64,000 nt of DNA from Paenibacillus xylanilyticus (GTDB lineage Bacteria > Bacillota > Bacilli > Paenibacillales > Paenibacillaceae), in NCBI RefSeq assembly GCF_013359935.1, contig NZ_JABMCB010000190.1, positions 496,001-560,000 on the forward strand, written 5' to 3'. Positions 1 through 8,392 of the stretch are shown here, piece after piece. The notes beneath the pieces were generated by a model, which ran no database searches, was not told the DNA's origin, and saw only the letters and a program-made list of their open reading frames with translations. Position numbers and translations under genes: made by a program. Positions within the stretch are counted from its first letter, which is position 1. Every line of letters begins with the position of its first letter.

Positions 1-222
1 CAGGCGTCCGATGACGATCTATGGATTGTTGGCGGCGGCCTACTGGTTCAGGCTGTTCTGGAAAAGCAGCTGCTGGACGAGATTGAGGTTGCCATCATTC
101 CCAAAATTCTTGGTGAAGGCATCCCCTTATTTCCAACGGGAACCGTACCGAGTCATCTGAAGATGATCGGGACTCAGACGTTGGGTCAGATCATATCCAT
201 CCGTTATCAAGTTCTGGTATAA
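1..222 (+). CDS. RibD C-terminal/dihydrofolate reductase-fold protein (3' part)
   Basis: This reading frame is open from the first base and stops at 220-222, so only the last 73 residues are visible. The segment contains LWIVGGG followed about 20 residues later by LLDEIEV and then PKILGEGIPLF. That order matches the C-terminal half of RibD_C/DHFR-fold reductases of the small YwjB/YyaP type, which bind NAD(P)H. The substrate cannot be told from this fragment. A hairpin follows the stop, so this is the last gene of its transcript. Confidence 0.75.
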   Translation, partial: QASDDDLWIVGGGLLVQAVLEKQLLDEIEVAIIPKILGEGIPLFPTGTVPSHLKMIGTQTLGQIISIRYQVLV

Positions 223-240
223 CAGAGATCCCGATAAGAA

Positions 241-279
241 AAAGACCACGCTTTGCCGAAGGGCTTAAGGGTGGTCTTT
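241..279. terminator. bidirectional hairpin terminator
   Basis: AAAGACCAC pairs with GTGGTCTTT across a loop of about 20 bases. The minus strand has the better T tract, so it ends the SGNH hydrolase transcript and probably also the preceding plus-strand gene. Confidence 0.65.
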
Positions 280-302
280 GACTTATTGGAGCAATTTAGC
301 AT

Positions 303-1436
303 TCAGACTTCAACCAGAATTCCTTGCAGGTACCCCACTAACGTCTCCGCCGCCCGTCGGTGGGACAATTCACCCGGATGCGTTCGAGCCCCTATGGTCT
401 CTTCCGTTGTATCAGGAAGCTGTATAACAGAAACCGTCCGGTCACCTGTCCGCTTCGTATAGCAATCAACCGCACGATAGATGGCAGGCATCATGGGAAA
501 TCCAAGCATGCCATAGGCCCAGACAAGATGTGCCTTTGGATTGCTCTTTCGAAGTTTGACCAAAAAGGAGTCCACCGCATACTCAAAAGCTGTCAAATCC
601 TCCTCATGATAGCCCCCGTCTTCATTCAAACGCTGCTTGTATACCTCACCCGTGACCGGATCTTTCCATTCAGGTGTATGGAAAGCCCCCCCATCGTTAC
701 TGCCGAGATTAATCACAACGACATCCGGCTGCCAGGACTCAAAATCATGCCTGTCTCCGGCACCGAGCGCCTGATTCTTCTCACCAGTGAGCAGACCACA
801 GACTTGCTCATAATAAGCGGGAATATTTCCATTCGGGTTGTTATCCCAGCTCGTGAGTACGCCCCAACCACTCTGGGAGATCACCCTGTAGTCTGCGTCC
901 AATGCCTCTGCTGTCTTAAATGTATAGTTATGTATGGCGCTGAACCACATCGGAATCCAGTCTTCTTCCGCTTTGGCGCCTATTGCGCCTTCTCCAGATG
1001 TAATACTGTCACCAATAAACTCAATCTTATATGGCTTCTCTGCCACTGGCAGGAATGCTCCATCCGATTTCACGGCATACATCTGCAACGAGCAGCCTGG
1101 GTCGGCACTCATCGCCTGCACATCTTTAACGATACGCACATTTTTCACTGTTCCTTCGCTCATGCCCCGGAATACACAGACCCAGTATCGTCCTTCCGTG
1201 AGCATCTGCCTGCTTACAGGGACACCATTGATCAGGATGCTGATCCAAGGTTCGTATATGTCGTACTCCGACTGCACCTCCACCCATAGCTCGGAGCCTG
1301 TGACCTGGAGTTCAATTGCACTGCCTGTCCAAAATAACGTTAAAGGCGCCCGTTGCCCTGTCGTTCTGCCATGCACTTTCAGATTCTCAATCTCTGCCAG
1401 GGCATGCACCTGCAGCTTGTTATTTTCCTTCACCAT
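303..1436 (-). CDS. SGNH/GDSL hydrolase, CE2-like esterase
   Basis: The 377-residue protein has a beta-rich N-terminal part (about 1-130) and then an SGNH hydrolase domain. The nucleophile motif GDSITSGEG lies at 142-150 (Ser144). VINLGSND at 241-248 supplies the conserved Asn block, and the HP at 353-354 probably supplies the catalytic His. An N-terminal jelly-roll ahead of an SGNH fold is the arrangement of family 2 carbohydrate esterases, which deacetylate plant polysaccharides. No signal peptide is seen, so the enzyme is probably cytoplasmic and acts on imported oligosaccharides or another ester. It lies 20 bp downstream of the DUF4180 gene and is likely co-transcribed with it. Confidence 0.8.
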   Translation of the reverse strand: MVKENNKLQVHALAEIENLKVHGRTTGQRAPLTLFWTGSAIELQVTGSELWVEVQSEYDIYEPWISILINGVPVSRQMLTEGRYWVCVFRGMSEGTVKNVRIVKDVQAMSADPGCSLQMYAVKSDGAFLPVAEKPYKIEFIGDSITSGEGAIGAKAEEDWIPMWFSAIHNYTFKTAEALDADYRVISQSGWGVLTSWDNNPNGNIPAYYEQVCGLLTGEKNQALGAGDRHDFESWQPDVVVINLGSNDGGAFHTPEWKDPVTGEVYKQRLNEDGGYHEEDLTAFEYAVDSFLVKLRKSNPKAHLVWAYGMLGFPMMPAIYRAVDCYTKRTGDRTVSVIQLPDTTEETIGARTHPGELSHRRAAETLVGYLQGILVEV

Positions 1437-1456
1437 GCATTCCTCCCTTATTCAGA

Positions 1457-1825
1457 TTAATTCAGGCCATGCAAGATTTGAAGCGCTTCCTCTTTGGTTT
1501 TCACAAAGAAAACATGTTTGCCGTTATTGCACTCATAGATGAAATCCTTCAGGCTTTTGCTGTTGTATCCGTCAAAATCCCCAATGATGGCAAGCTTCAC
1601 CTGATAGTTAACGTACTTTTGCAGAATATCGCCCGCGAGCTTGGTCTTCAGATCGAAAAAAGCTTCCACAATGTTCGATTTGTCGATAATGAGCTTGTAA
1701 GCTTCATTCGAATAATTCACGGAGGCCATCAAATCCAGTGCATCTTGCACATTATTGATGACCATGTCATCGCTCTCGATTATTGCAACCTTGGAGGTAC
1801 CCTGTTGATCCACCGTAATTTTCAC
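1457..1825 (-). CDS. DUF4180 domain protein
   Basis: This 122-residue soluble protein has the general look of the DUF4180 family. It alternates beta strands and helices, with a conserved middle (VKLAIIGDF, residues about 76-84) and a C-terminal segment GKHVFFVKTKEEALQ, and has no catalytic motif. The fold recalls STAS/SpoIIAA-like proteins, but no function is established. The start is an ATG behind GGAGCGTGTGAAG. It is the first gene of a two-gene unit with the SGNH hydrolase. Confidence 0.7.
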   Translation of the reverse strand: MKITVDQQGTSKVAIIESDDMVINNVQDALDLMASVNYSNEAYKLIIDKSNIVEAFFDLKTKLAGDILQKYVNYQVKLAIIGDFDGYNSKSLKDFIYECNNGKHVFFVKTKEEALQILHGLN

Positions 1826-2026
1826 TTCACACGCTCCTTCGTATCTGATTTCTCTATAATATCTCGCAATTCCCTCATGAAAAGCAATTCATTTTTAAGC
1901 GAGATTTATTCTTTTTGTGCCCAGCTTCCTTGGATTTTGTCCCTTATTTGTAATTATTCACTGGAATTCCTCTGCTATAATGGATTTATTTCCTATGCAG
2001 CTACCTATAGAAAGAGGGATCATAAC

Positions 2027-2644
2027 ATGGACATGAAGTGGTTGGAATGGGCGAAACAGATTCAGGCTATTGCACAGACCGGTTTAACCTATGGCAAAGA
2101 TGTATACGATATCGAACGTTACGAGGAACTGAGACGGATCAGTGTCGATATCCTGGCTAACTATACTTCTGTAAACAAGGAAAAGATATCACTCACCTTT
2201 GCAAGCGATTCCGGTTACGCCACACCCAAAGTAGATATTCGAGGTGTTGTTTTCAAGGAAAATAAAATCCTTTTGGTTCGGGAGAAAATCGATGGAGCGT
2301 GGGCTTTACCAGGGGGATGGAGCGACATAGGCCTGTCACCTTCAGAAGTAGCTGTAAAAGAAATCAAGGAAGAATCCGGATTTGATGTTGCGCCCGTACG
2401 GCTTTTGGCTGTACTGGACAAAAAATTTCATGATCATCCGCCCGAACCTTATCATATATACAAGATGTTTATTCAATGCGAAATTACAGGAGGAAAAGCG
2501 GAAACGGGCGTGGAAACCAGCGCAGTCCAATTCTTCGAAAGGCATGATTTGCCTGAACTTTCGTTGGAAAGGAATACCCCTGAACAGGTAAAGACCATGT
2601 TTGAGTTTCTGGATCATCCGGCCAAAGAAGTCATACTAGACTGA
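2027..2644 (+). CDS. Nudix hydrolase, ADP-ribose pyrophosphatase type
   Basis: The 205-residue protein has a helical N-terminal extension (1-65) typical of Nudix_N_2 proteins, then a Nudix fold. The Nudix box spans about 96-119, from LPGGWSDIG to KEIKEESGF. The terminal E-E pair that binds Mg2+ is kept, while the usual R of RE is K. Members cleave nucleoside diphosphates linked to another group, often ADP-ribose or sugar nucleotides. I start it at ATG 2027 because AAAGAGGG stands 8 bases upstream and the N-terminal domain begins there. The frame is open further upstream, but that part is antisense to the DUF4180 gene. Confidence 0.85.
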   Translation: MDMKWLEWAKQIQAIAQTGLTYGKDVYDIERYEELRRISVDILANYTSVNKEKISLTFASDSGYATPKVDIRGVVFKENKILLVREKIDGAWALPGGWSDIGLSPSEVAVKEIKEESGFDVAPVRLLAVLDKKFHDHPPEPYHIYKMFIQCEITGGKAETGVETSAVQFFERHDLPELSLERNTPEQVKTMFEFLDHPAKEVILD

Positions 2645-2654
2645 ACATGTCAAT

Positions 2655-2702
2655 GCTAAAATAGCGATTCTTCCGTTGCAAGGAAAAGTCGCTATCTTAG
2701 CT
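2655..2702. terminator. hairpin between convergent genes
   Basis: GCTAAAATAGCGA pairs with TCGCTATCTTAGC around a loop of about 20 bases. It lies between the convergent Nudix and histidine kinase genes and probably serves both. Confidence 0.65.
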
Positions 2703-2706
2703 TGCC

Positions 2707-4023
2707 TCATTCATCTCGGTGGAAAGAATCCTCCACTTCCGCACCTTTAACCAGATTTCGTTTGGGAATAGAAACAACAAAGGTCGTCCCTTTTCCGCCT
2801 TGCTCCACAGATTCAATGGTAATATGACCTTCCAGAGATTGAACAATATCCCGCACATGGGATAAGCCGATGCCCGTCGCCGCAATGCCTACTTCATTAA
2901 ATTTGGTGGTATAGCCAGGTTCAAAAATAATATTTCGTTTGGCTTCAGATACACCTTGGCCGGAGTCCGTAACGACAAATTGCACATCCTCCTCCTGTTC
3001 CAGTACCTGTATCCGAATGGTCCCTTCGGACCCGATCGCCTCCACTGCATTAGCGATCAGGTTGTTCATCACGGTTAAAAGCGGAATGTAAAAAGGGGAA
3101 TCGCAATCATACTGTTGCTCCAACTCGATCTCAATTCTTTTGTTCAGCATCTCGCTATATTTCCGGTTGCCTTTGGTTGCGAAGTTCAGGACCTCCGACA
3201 GGCTCATGTTGACCGCCTTTTCACTATCGTATAACTTCAGCAGTCCTGCCAAAATGCGCTGCGAGTCCTTCTTCACCTCATGGATCTGCTGGGCGATCCC
3301 CAGTGTCCGGTGGCTGTATTGATTCATGTCCTGTTCCCTGAGATCCCGATACAGGTCATAGCTGTCAGCCGTAATGCCTTCAATCGTCTTCATCGATTTC
3401 TTCAGATAAAAGACTTCGCCGTACAGGCCGGAGTTAACATTCAGCATCTGCTCCATCCGCTTCTCCTGCTCTGCATGCAGCACTCGCATCTGCCTTACCG
3501 CAAGGCTGTTATACAGGCCGCTGACAAAGTAGCTGCGAAGCCCGCCCACAACGAACAGATACAGCCATTCTTTCATATCAAGGATGCTTGTTCCATTCAA
3601 CACGCCACGAATGAAAAGCTCAGCGAGATTGGAGGAAAAATCAACACACGTGATTAAGCCACCCAGAAGAAGCGGTTGTATCTCATGAAACCTGTCCTTA
3701 AACTTGCTAAGACCATAGGAGAACACGATATAATAAATACCCGCTCCAACATTGTCATGCAAACTTTCCAGAACCGACATGGAGTTCACATCGTACAGCA
3801 AATCTGCAGATTGAACGATAAAGCTTGTAAAACCCGTCAGAATCCCCGTTTTAACATAAGACAGATGCGGCATGATCATGAGCAGAAACAATAGGATGCT
3901 TACGCCCAAGCCAATTCGAAAATAATCTTCCTGGAAGGGATTAATCTTAAATTGTGCTCCTATGGCCGTAGCCAAAGCGATCGCTGTCATTTGCACATTT
4001 TCATTTTTAAACCAATTACGCAT
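2707..4023 (-). CDS. sensor histidine kinase, GlnK (YcbA)-like, orphan
   Basis: The 438-residue protein has about six membrane segments in residues 10-175, a coiled linker (175-235), a phosphoacceptor region with His248 in QQIHEVKKDSQRI, and a HATPase_c domain with N box NNLIANAVEA (320-329), DSGQG (353-357) and TGIGLSHV (383-390). The H-box resembles GlnK/CitA-type kinases rather than classic HisKA. In Bacillus, GlnK pairs with the adjacent response regulator GlnL, but no response regulator lies on either side here, so the partner must be elsewhere. The start is ATG behind GGAGAAAG. Confidence 0.8.
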   Translation of the reverse strand: MRNWFKNENVQMTAIALATAIGAQFKINPFQEDYFRIGLGVSILLFLLMIMPHLSYVKTGILTGFTSFIVQSADLLYDVNSMSVLESLHDNVGAGIYYIVFSYGLSKFKDRFHEIQPLLLGGLITCVDFSSNLAELFIRGVLNGTSILDMKEWLYLFVVGGLRSYFVSGLYNSLAVRQMRVLHAEQEKRMEQMLNVNSGLYGEVFYLKKSMKTIEGITADSYDLYRDLREQDMNQYSHRTLGIAQQIHEVKKDSQRILAGLLKLYDSEKAVNMSLSEVLNFATKGNRKYSEMLNKRIEIELEQQYDCDSPFYIPLLTVMNNLIANAVEAIGSEGTIRIQVLEQEEDVQFVVTDSGQGVSEAKRNIIFEPGYTTKFNEVGIAATGIGLSHVRDIVQSLEGHITIESVEQGGKGTTFVVSIPKRNLVKGAEVEDSFHRDE

Positions 4024-4176
4024 ATCTTTCTCCTACCATGATCCCGATTAGCGCTGCTTCCACTCACCCTGCGCTTCTGATGCTCATTATACTAGCATTT
4101 ACATTTTTTATTAATTCATAAGGAATGATCCACTTTGCAGTTGAGTTATAGGCCGTGATGCATCATCATCAGCCCA

Positions 4177-4203
4177 TAAAAAAAGCAGCCCTTGGGGGCC
4201 GCT
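4177..4203 (-). terminator. terminator of the flgB-like gene
   Basis: On the minus strand AGCGGCCC pairs with GGGCTGCT (one G-U pair) and is followed by seven T, just after the flgB-like stop. Confidence 0.8.
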
Positions 4204-4212
4204 GGACATTCT

Positions 4213-4623
4213 TCATTTCAAAGTCTGCAGAATGTTTTTCATTTTGTTGTAATGTCCGCTTACCCGGTCAACCATGTAGTTATACATAAGCTGGTTCTCC
4301 GCAAGGTTCGCCATTTCAATATCAATGTCCACATTATTGCCATTGTTGTTCATCGTTGTCTCATTGTTTTCCACAATCCGGTATGGAACGATAGAAGAAT
4401 TGAGATCCTTGGCAGGCAGATGCTTCGGATGTGTCCGGTGCATGTCCAGCTCCCTGGTTGTACCGTTTTCAACGATACGCCTCAGCGCTTCCTCAAACTC
4501 CACCGATTTCTTTTTGTAATTGGGTGTGTCTGCATTGGCAATATTGTCAGTGGTGACCTTGTGCTGCACGTTCAGCACTTGCAAAAGAGATTCATTGCGT
4601 CTTGACGTGTTGGTTTCAATCAC
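4213..4623 (-). CDS. flgB: FlgB-like flagellar basal-body rod protein
   Basis: The 136-residue length is that of FlgB. The N-terminal rod signature NIANADTPNYK (about residues 27-37) is intact, and the C-terminal helix that packs the rod is present (MANLAENQLMYNYMVDRVSG). FlgB forms part of the proximal rod outside the cytoplasmic membrane. The start is GTG behind AAGGAGAC. It stands alone with its own terminator, away from any flgC, fliE or fla/che operon, so it may be a second copy or a relocated gene. The Asn-rich loop (NNNGNN) at about 91-96 is unremarkable for the family. Confidence 0.8.
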   Translation of the reverse strand: MIETNTSRRNESLLQVLNVQHKVTTDNIANADTPNYKKKSVEFEEALRRIVENGTTRELDMHRTHPKHLPAKDLNSSIVPYRIVENNETTMNNNGNNVDIDIEMANLAENQLMYNYMVDRVSGHYNKMKNILQTLK

Positions 4624-4731
4624 GGCTCAGTCTCCTTCAGAGCATAATGATGCAGTCCCAATTATCATAAGAAAAAAAGTTGCCCTCTGTCAACATTCAC
4701 TCAATTCTTACATATAAAACTCAACACAACA

Positions 4732-5145
4732 TTAGCGATTCAGCTTCTCAAAAATCTCCGCTAACTTCTCCCGGTCCTGTGCTGTTAACTTTTCAAATAA
4801 CGCTCTGCGCAGCTTTTGTCCCTCCATGGATGCTCTGCCAAGAACTTCGGAGCCATCCTCGGTGATATCCAGGTAATTATTGCGGCGATCGGATTCATCA
4901 ACGACCCTGACAGCCAGTTTCTTCCCGACGAGCTTATCGGATAAATAACTGAGAGTCGGCGGGGTAAGCCCCAGTACTTTCGCAATATCCGATGGTCGAC
5001 TTCTTCCGTTTTGCTTCAAATGGGAAAGCACAAGAACATGAGATACGCCGAGGTCCTCATTGAATGATTTGTTCCACTGTATAATCAACTTGTTGGTGAA
5101 GGTATCCATATTGTGTATGATTTCAAAAATCGTTTTCTCTTCCAT
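4732..5145 (-). CDS. MarR family transcriptional regulator
   Basis: This 137-residue protein has the MarR layout: N-terminal dimerisation helix, winged helix-turn-helix (about 32-100) with recognition helix in GLTPPTLSYLSDKL, wing with ESDRRNNYLDITEDG, and C-terminal helix. It probably represses the upstream SDR gene and itself, since a TTAGA-N2-TCTAA palindrome lies upstream of that gene. The start ATG has GAGGAGGC seven bases upstream. An intrinsic terminator sits in the 63-bp space after the SDR gene, so expression depends on read-through or a promoter inside the SDR gene. Confidence 0.85.
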   Translation of the reverse strand: MEEKTIFEIIHNMDTFTNKLIIQWNKSFNEDLGVSHVLVLSHLKQNGRSRPSDIAKVLGLTPPTLSYLSDKLVGKKLAVRVVDESDRRNNYLDITEDGSEVLGRASMEGQKLRRALFEKLTAQDREKLAEIFEKLNR

Positions 5146-5159
5146 AACTGCCTCCTCAT

Positions 5160-5196
5160 AAAAAAGACAGCCCCTAATGAAAATTAAAGGCTGTCA
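5160..5196 (-). terminator. terminator/attenuator between SDR and MarR genes
   Basis: On the minus strand GACAGCC and GGCTGTC pair, extended by the A/T-rich inner stem, and are followed by six T. It ends the SDR transcript only 15 bases before the MarR start codon. Confidence 0.75.
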
Positions 5197-5208
5197 TTAT
5201 TCTACACA

Positions 5209-5943
5209 CTATTGTGCGGAGTATCCACCATCAATAACCAACTCGGAGCCGGTAATATAGGAGGAATCATCCGAAGCCAGGAACAGCGCCGCATTGGCAA
5301 TATCAATAGCTTGTCCCAAACGCTGCAAAGGCGTTGCCTGGATCAGCCGACCCAGCAGTTCTTTGGACGTGTTCAAAGATTGGGTCATTGGTGTTTCTAT
5401 AATCCCTGGGAACAGGGCATTCACACGAATTCCCTGACGACCAAAGGTCGTAGCAGCCGCTTTGGACAGCGCACGCACTGCACCCTTCGATGCAGAGTAG
5501 TGATTGAAGCCTTGTCCGATCATTGCAGTGTACGAAGAAATGTTGACAATCGAGCCTTTCTTTTGGGCTGCCATGTAAGGAGTGACATGTTTGATACCTG
5601 CAAATGGACCAAAACCAATAATGGAGAGCATTTTCTCCCAATCTTGCGGATTGATATCCTCAAATGGTTTTTCGGATGAAATACCGGCATTGTTGACCAG
5701 AATATCTATTTTGCCAAAGCGCTCGTTGACGGCCTTCGCCAGTGCCTGCCAATTCTCATCCGAAGCCACGTTCAACTTCATCCCGTACACATTCTGCTTC
5801 TGACTGGCTGTCTCCAGCGCTGCATCATTAATATCCGCGGCAATAACGATAGCGCCTTCCTGTGCAAAAAGATCCACCATACTTTCGCCTATTCCTGATG
5901 CTCCGCCTGTAATAATGGCTACTTTATTTTCTAATCTTCCCAT
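5209..5943 (-). CDS. SDR family NAD(P)-dependent oxidoreductase
   Basis: This 244-residue classical short-chain dehydrogenase has the cofactor loop TGGASGIG at 12-19, NNAG at 84-87, Ser136/137, and the catalytic pair Tyr149 and Lys153 in YSASK. The aspartate in AADIND after beta-2 points to NAD rather than NADP. The C-terminal ITGSELVIDGGYSAQ is typical of the FabG-like subgroup. The substrate is unknown. The MarR neighbour and upstream palindrome suggest induction by a small, perhaps aromatic or electrophilic, compound. Confidence 0.85.
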   Translation of the reverse strand: MGRLENKVAIITGGASGIGESMVDLFAQEGAIVIAADINDAALETASQKQNVYGMKLNVASDENWQALAKAVNERFGKIDILVNNAGISSEKPFEDINPQDWEKMLSIIGFGPFAGIKHVTPYMAAQKKGSIVNISSYTAMIGQGFNHYSASKGAVRALSKAAATTFGRQGIRVNALFPGIIETPMTQSLNTSKELLGRLIQATPLQRLGQAIDIANAALFLASDDSSYITGSELVIDGGYSAQ

Positions 5944-6012
5944 GTCATTTGCTCCTCACTTTAATTGAATGAATTGGTGTTTAATAAGAAGCCTGCAGCG
6001 CACTTCAAATAC

Positions 6013-6045
6013 TATTTAGATATAAAACTATTAGATGTCTAAATA
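6013..6045. promoter_or_regulatory. putative MarR operator upstream of the SDR gene
   Basis: TATTTAGA and TCTAAATA form perfect 8-base inverted arms at the two ends of this segment. The right half itself contains TTAGATGTCTAA, a TTAGA-N2-TCTAA palindrome of MarR-operator type. It lies about 70 bp upstream of the SDR start. Assignment to the neighbouring MarR protein is inference. Confidence 0.5.
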
Positions 6046-6113
6046 ATAGCACTGGATTACTCCTTATGCAACGTCCATGTCCCAATATACTTATATTGGA
6101 AGAGGCCGAAACT

Positions 6114-6163
6114 AAAAAATACCCACCCAACTCTCATTTCCATGAAAGGATTGGATGGGTATT
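6114..6163 (-). terminator. terminator of the TPR-SUKH gene
   Basis: On the minus strand AATACCCATCCAA pairs with TTGGGTGGGTATT (one mismatch) and runs into six T. Confidence 0.8.
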
Positions 6164-6173
6164 GGAATTAATT

Positions 6174-7124
6174 TTATATTGGACCATCGATGTTGGGACG
6201 GTGATTGTCCTCAGCGACCAAACTACGGACAAAGGTGTCAAAGTCGGGAGCAAGCCAGGTGATTTTATAATTATCTTCCTTATCCACATGAACAACCTCG
6301 GGCTCACCCGCATTATCGGATGCACGGTAATCCAGCATGATGATTTCAGAATCCGATGGGCACTTGCATAGTACAACACCAATCTCCGGATATCCTCCCT
6401 GCTCAATGATGAACCTGCTGCCCTCTTCACCGCACAGAGAATGCTTCTTCTCCTGGCCGATGCCGAGCATCCCCGAGATTTCAATGAGCTTCTTCTCTGC
6501 GGCTCCCGCTTCGCTAACAGGGATATACCGATAATGGGGAACCCCGCCGTTATGTACCTTCATCATATCGACATAGGCTCTTGGCAATTTGAAGACCAGC
6601 CGCTCCTCTACCGACTCGATCTGTTCTTCCGTAGGGGAAGGCAGTACCCATTTCTCCAGTGCTTCATTGCTATCATCCCAAAAATCGGTGGATTCCGTGT
6701 CTGTAATACTTAAGTGTAAGTGTTCAACTGGGGATTCGGGAGCAGACGGAACTTCCTCCTCAGCAGGCTTCTCAGCCGTTTTACTCTGGATCCAGCCAAG
6801 GAATTCCTGTGTATCTTCATCTCCCGGCTCCAGGCGGTCTGCCGTTTCAAAAGCTGTACGGGCATCCTCATATTGCTCCAAATAGTAGTAAGCCAGTCCG
6901 ATGCGGTAATGCCACAGCGGGTCATCCTTCCCTTCTTCCTCTACCGTCAAGAACTGCTCAACAGCCTCTTCATAACGTTCCAGATTGTTCAGCGCTCTCC
7001 CCAAATGATTGATCAGCACATAATCCCTGCTATCTGCAGGAATGTCTTGAACCGCATTCACGATCTCCAGGAATTCGTCCTCTTCATGCCACTCCTCCAG
7101 CTGTTCCAATAGCTCTTCTCTCAT
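6174..7124 (-). CDS. TPR and SMI1/KNR4 (SUKH) domain protein
   Basis: The 316-residue soluble protein starts with helical TPR-like repeats (about 35-115; WHYRIGLAYYYLEQYEDARTA is a clear unit of the A/B helix pattern). An acidic Pro/Glu linker (115-140) follows, then a SUKH-1 domain (about 160-305) with the family hallmarks LPRAYVDMMKVHNGG and LDYRAS. SUKH domains often act as immunity proteins against contact-dependent toxins or in protein interaction. With no toxin next to it, a housekeeping or orphan immunity role is equally possible. It is monocistronic with its own terminator. Confidence 0.8.
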   Translation of the reverse strand: MREELLEQLEEWHEEDEFLEIVNAVQDIPADSRDYVLINHLGRALNNLERYEEAVEQFLTVEEEGKDDPLWHYRIGLAYYYLEQYEDARTAFETADRLEPGDEDTQEFLGWIQSKTAEKPAEEEVPSAPESPVEHLHLSITDTESTDFWDDSNEALEKWVLPSPTEEQIESVEERLVFKLPRAYVDMMKVHNGGVPHYRYIPVSEAGAAEKKLIEISGMLGIGQEKKHSLCGEEGSRFIIEQGGYPEIGVVLCKCPSDSEIIMLDYRASDNAGEPEVVHVDKEDNYKITWLAPDFDTFVRSLVAEDNHRPNIDGPI

Positions 7125-7227
7125 TCGGCTGCCTCCCGTTCATTCACTCTACATTACTTGTTGAAAATTATACCACTTATCCGATCACCTTCTCCAGCAA
7201 TGTGCTGTCTACATATGCAGATGAAAT

Positions 7228-7275
7228 AGGTGCCATTCAAGTCTTCTCAGTCAACTTGGATGGCACCTGTTTTTC
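7228..7275. terminator. strong hairpin terminator
   Basis: AGGTGCCATTCAAGT and ACTTGGATGGCACCT form a 15-bp stem with one mismatch. The run of T is on the plus strand, while the nearest ending gene is on the minus strand, so it may work in both directions. Confidence 0.6.
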
Positions 7276-7307
7276 CAGATAAATCATAGGAAGGATGGAA
7301 CAACCGT

Positions 7308-8180
7308 TTATTGCTTCCGAATCGGTATCCACATCTCGCTTCTGTATTGCGGAGAAGTGGTATCCTTGTGCTCATTCCAAAGGATTTCCGGTCCCTCGCT
7401 CAGCTCATAGTCCGAGGAAGGAAACCACTCGGAATAGATTCGTCCCCACACATCCTGGAGCGTCTCCGGAAAAGGACCAACGGAAGTAAACACGGCCCAC
7501 GTCGAGGCAGGCACTTCCAGGCATGCCAGACCCTCGGGAGCCACCTGAGTGGTCGCTGCACCGATATAATGATCCAGTTCCCCTCTCTCCTCCATCCGTC
7601 CTTCGCTAAAATGGGCCGAAGCACTAATGAGCCCGAGCGGCTGGACATTGGATAGCCCTTTAATCGTCTCGATCAACTCCGGCGTAAGCAGCTGATACAT
7701 CGCAGCGATGTCCGGGTTTACCCCGTTAAACACGATCGGCACCCTTTTGCTAATCCCTACAATCCGAAAGGCCTCTTTGTCTTCAATACGGTAATTCATT
7801 TCGCTTCCTCCTTGAATGGTCAATTGAAATGTCATCCGGGGGAAGGCCTTGAGCGATGGCCCATGATTCCGTGCTTCGGAAGGTGTGATACCATGCATGC
7901 CTTGAAACGCCCTGGCGAAGGAATCCGGAGAGGTATATCCATATTTAAGGGCAACATCAATGACCTTGCTGTCATTCCGGCTTAATTCGAGTGCCGCCAG
8001 CGTCAAGCGCCGACGACGGATATATTCGGACAAGGTAATACCGCTAAGAAAGGAAAACATGCGTGTAAAATGATATTCCGAGCAGCAAGCGATTCGTGCT
8101 ACCTCTTTCATATCGAGTGTTTCTGTCAGATTAGCCTCAATGTAGCTCAATCCCTCATTCAGTCGTGCCAGTGTATTCAT
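7308..8180 (-). CDS. AraC family regulator with GyrI-like effector domain
   Basis: The 290-residue protein has two AraC helix-turn-helix motifs in residues 5-105 (MKEVARIACCSEYHFTRMF, then VIDVALKYGYTSPDSFARAF), followed by a GyrI-like/effector-binding domain at about 128-290. This order (DNA-binding domain first) is that of the Rob/BmrR-like group that senses hydrophobic drugs or cations. It has no adjacent transporter, so the target is unknown. The start is ATG behind GGGAGGGAATG. Confidence 0.85.
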   Translation of the reverse strand: MNTLARLNEGLSYIEANLTETLDMKEVARIACCSEYHFTRMFSFLSGITLSEYIRRRRLTLAALELSRNDSKVIDVALKYGYTSPDSFARAFQGMHGITPSEARNHGPSLKAFPRMTFQLTIQGGSEMNYRIEDKEAFRIVGISKRVPIVFNGVNPDIAAMYQLLTPELIETIKGLSNVQPLGLISASAHFSEGRMEERGELDHYIGAATTQVAPEGLACLEVPASTWAVFTSVGPFPETLQDVWGRIYSEWFPSSDYELSEGPEILWNEHKDTTSPQYRSEMWIPIRKQ

Positions 8181-8392
8181 GTCATTCCCTCCCCCGTTGA
8201 TCCAAGCATAACAAAACCTTACTTCTCACATCCGACATTCCCTGCACCATTCTGCATGCCTCGCTATTCATTGGCAGGCGTCCAAACAGGCGGCGAATTC
8301 TCCATTTTACAGTTATGCCGTTCCTCTTACTTGCCCTTCACATATTTTATAGAAAGATAGTTTTGAACATCACGGATAAGGAGAGAGATCGA

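Noticed and set aside
360..1289. A 309-codon plus-strand frame opposite the SGNH hydrolase
   Set aside because: The minus-strand frame has GDS and GSND motifs and a proper start; the plus frame has none.
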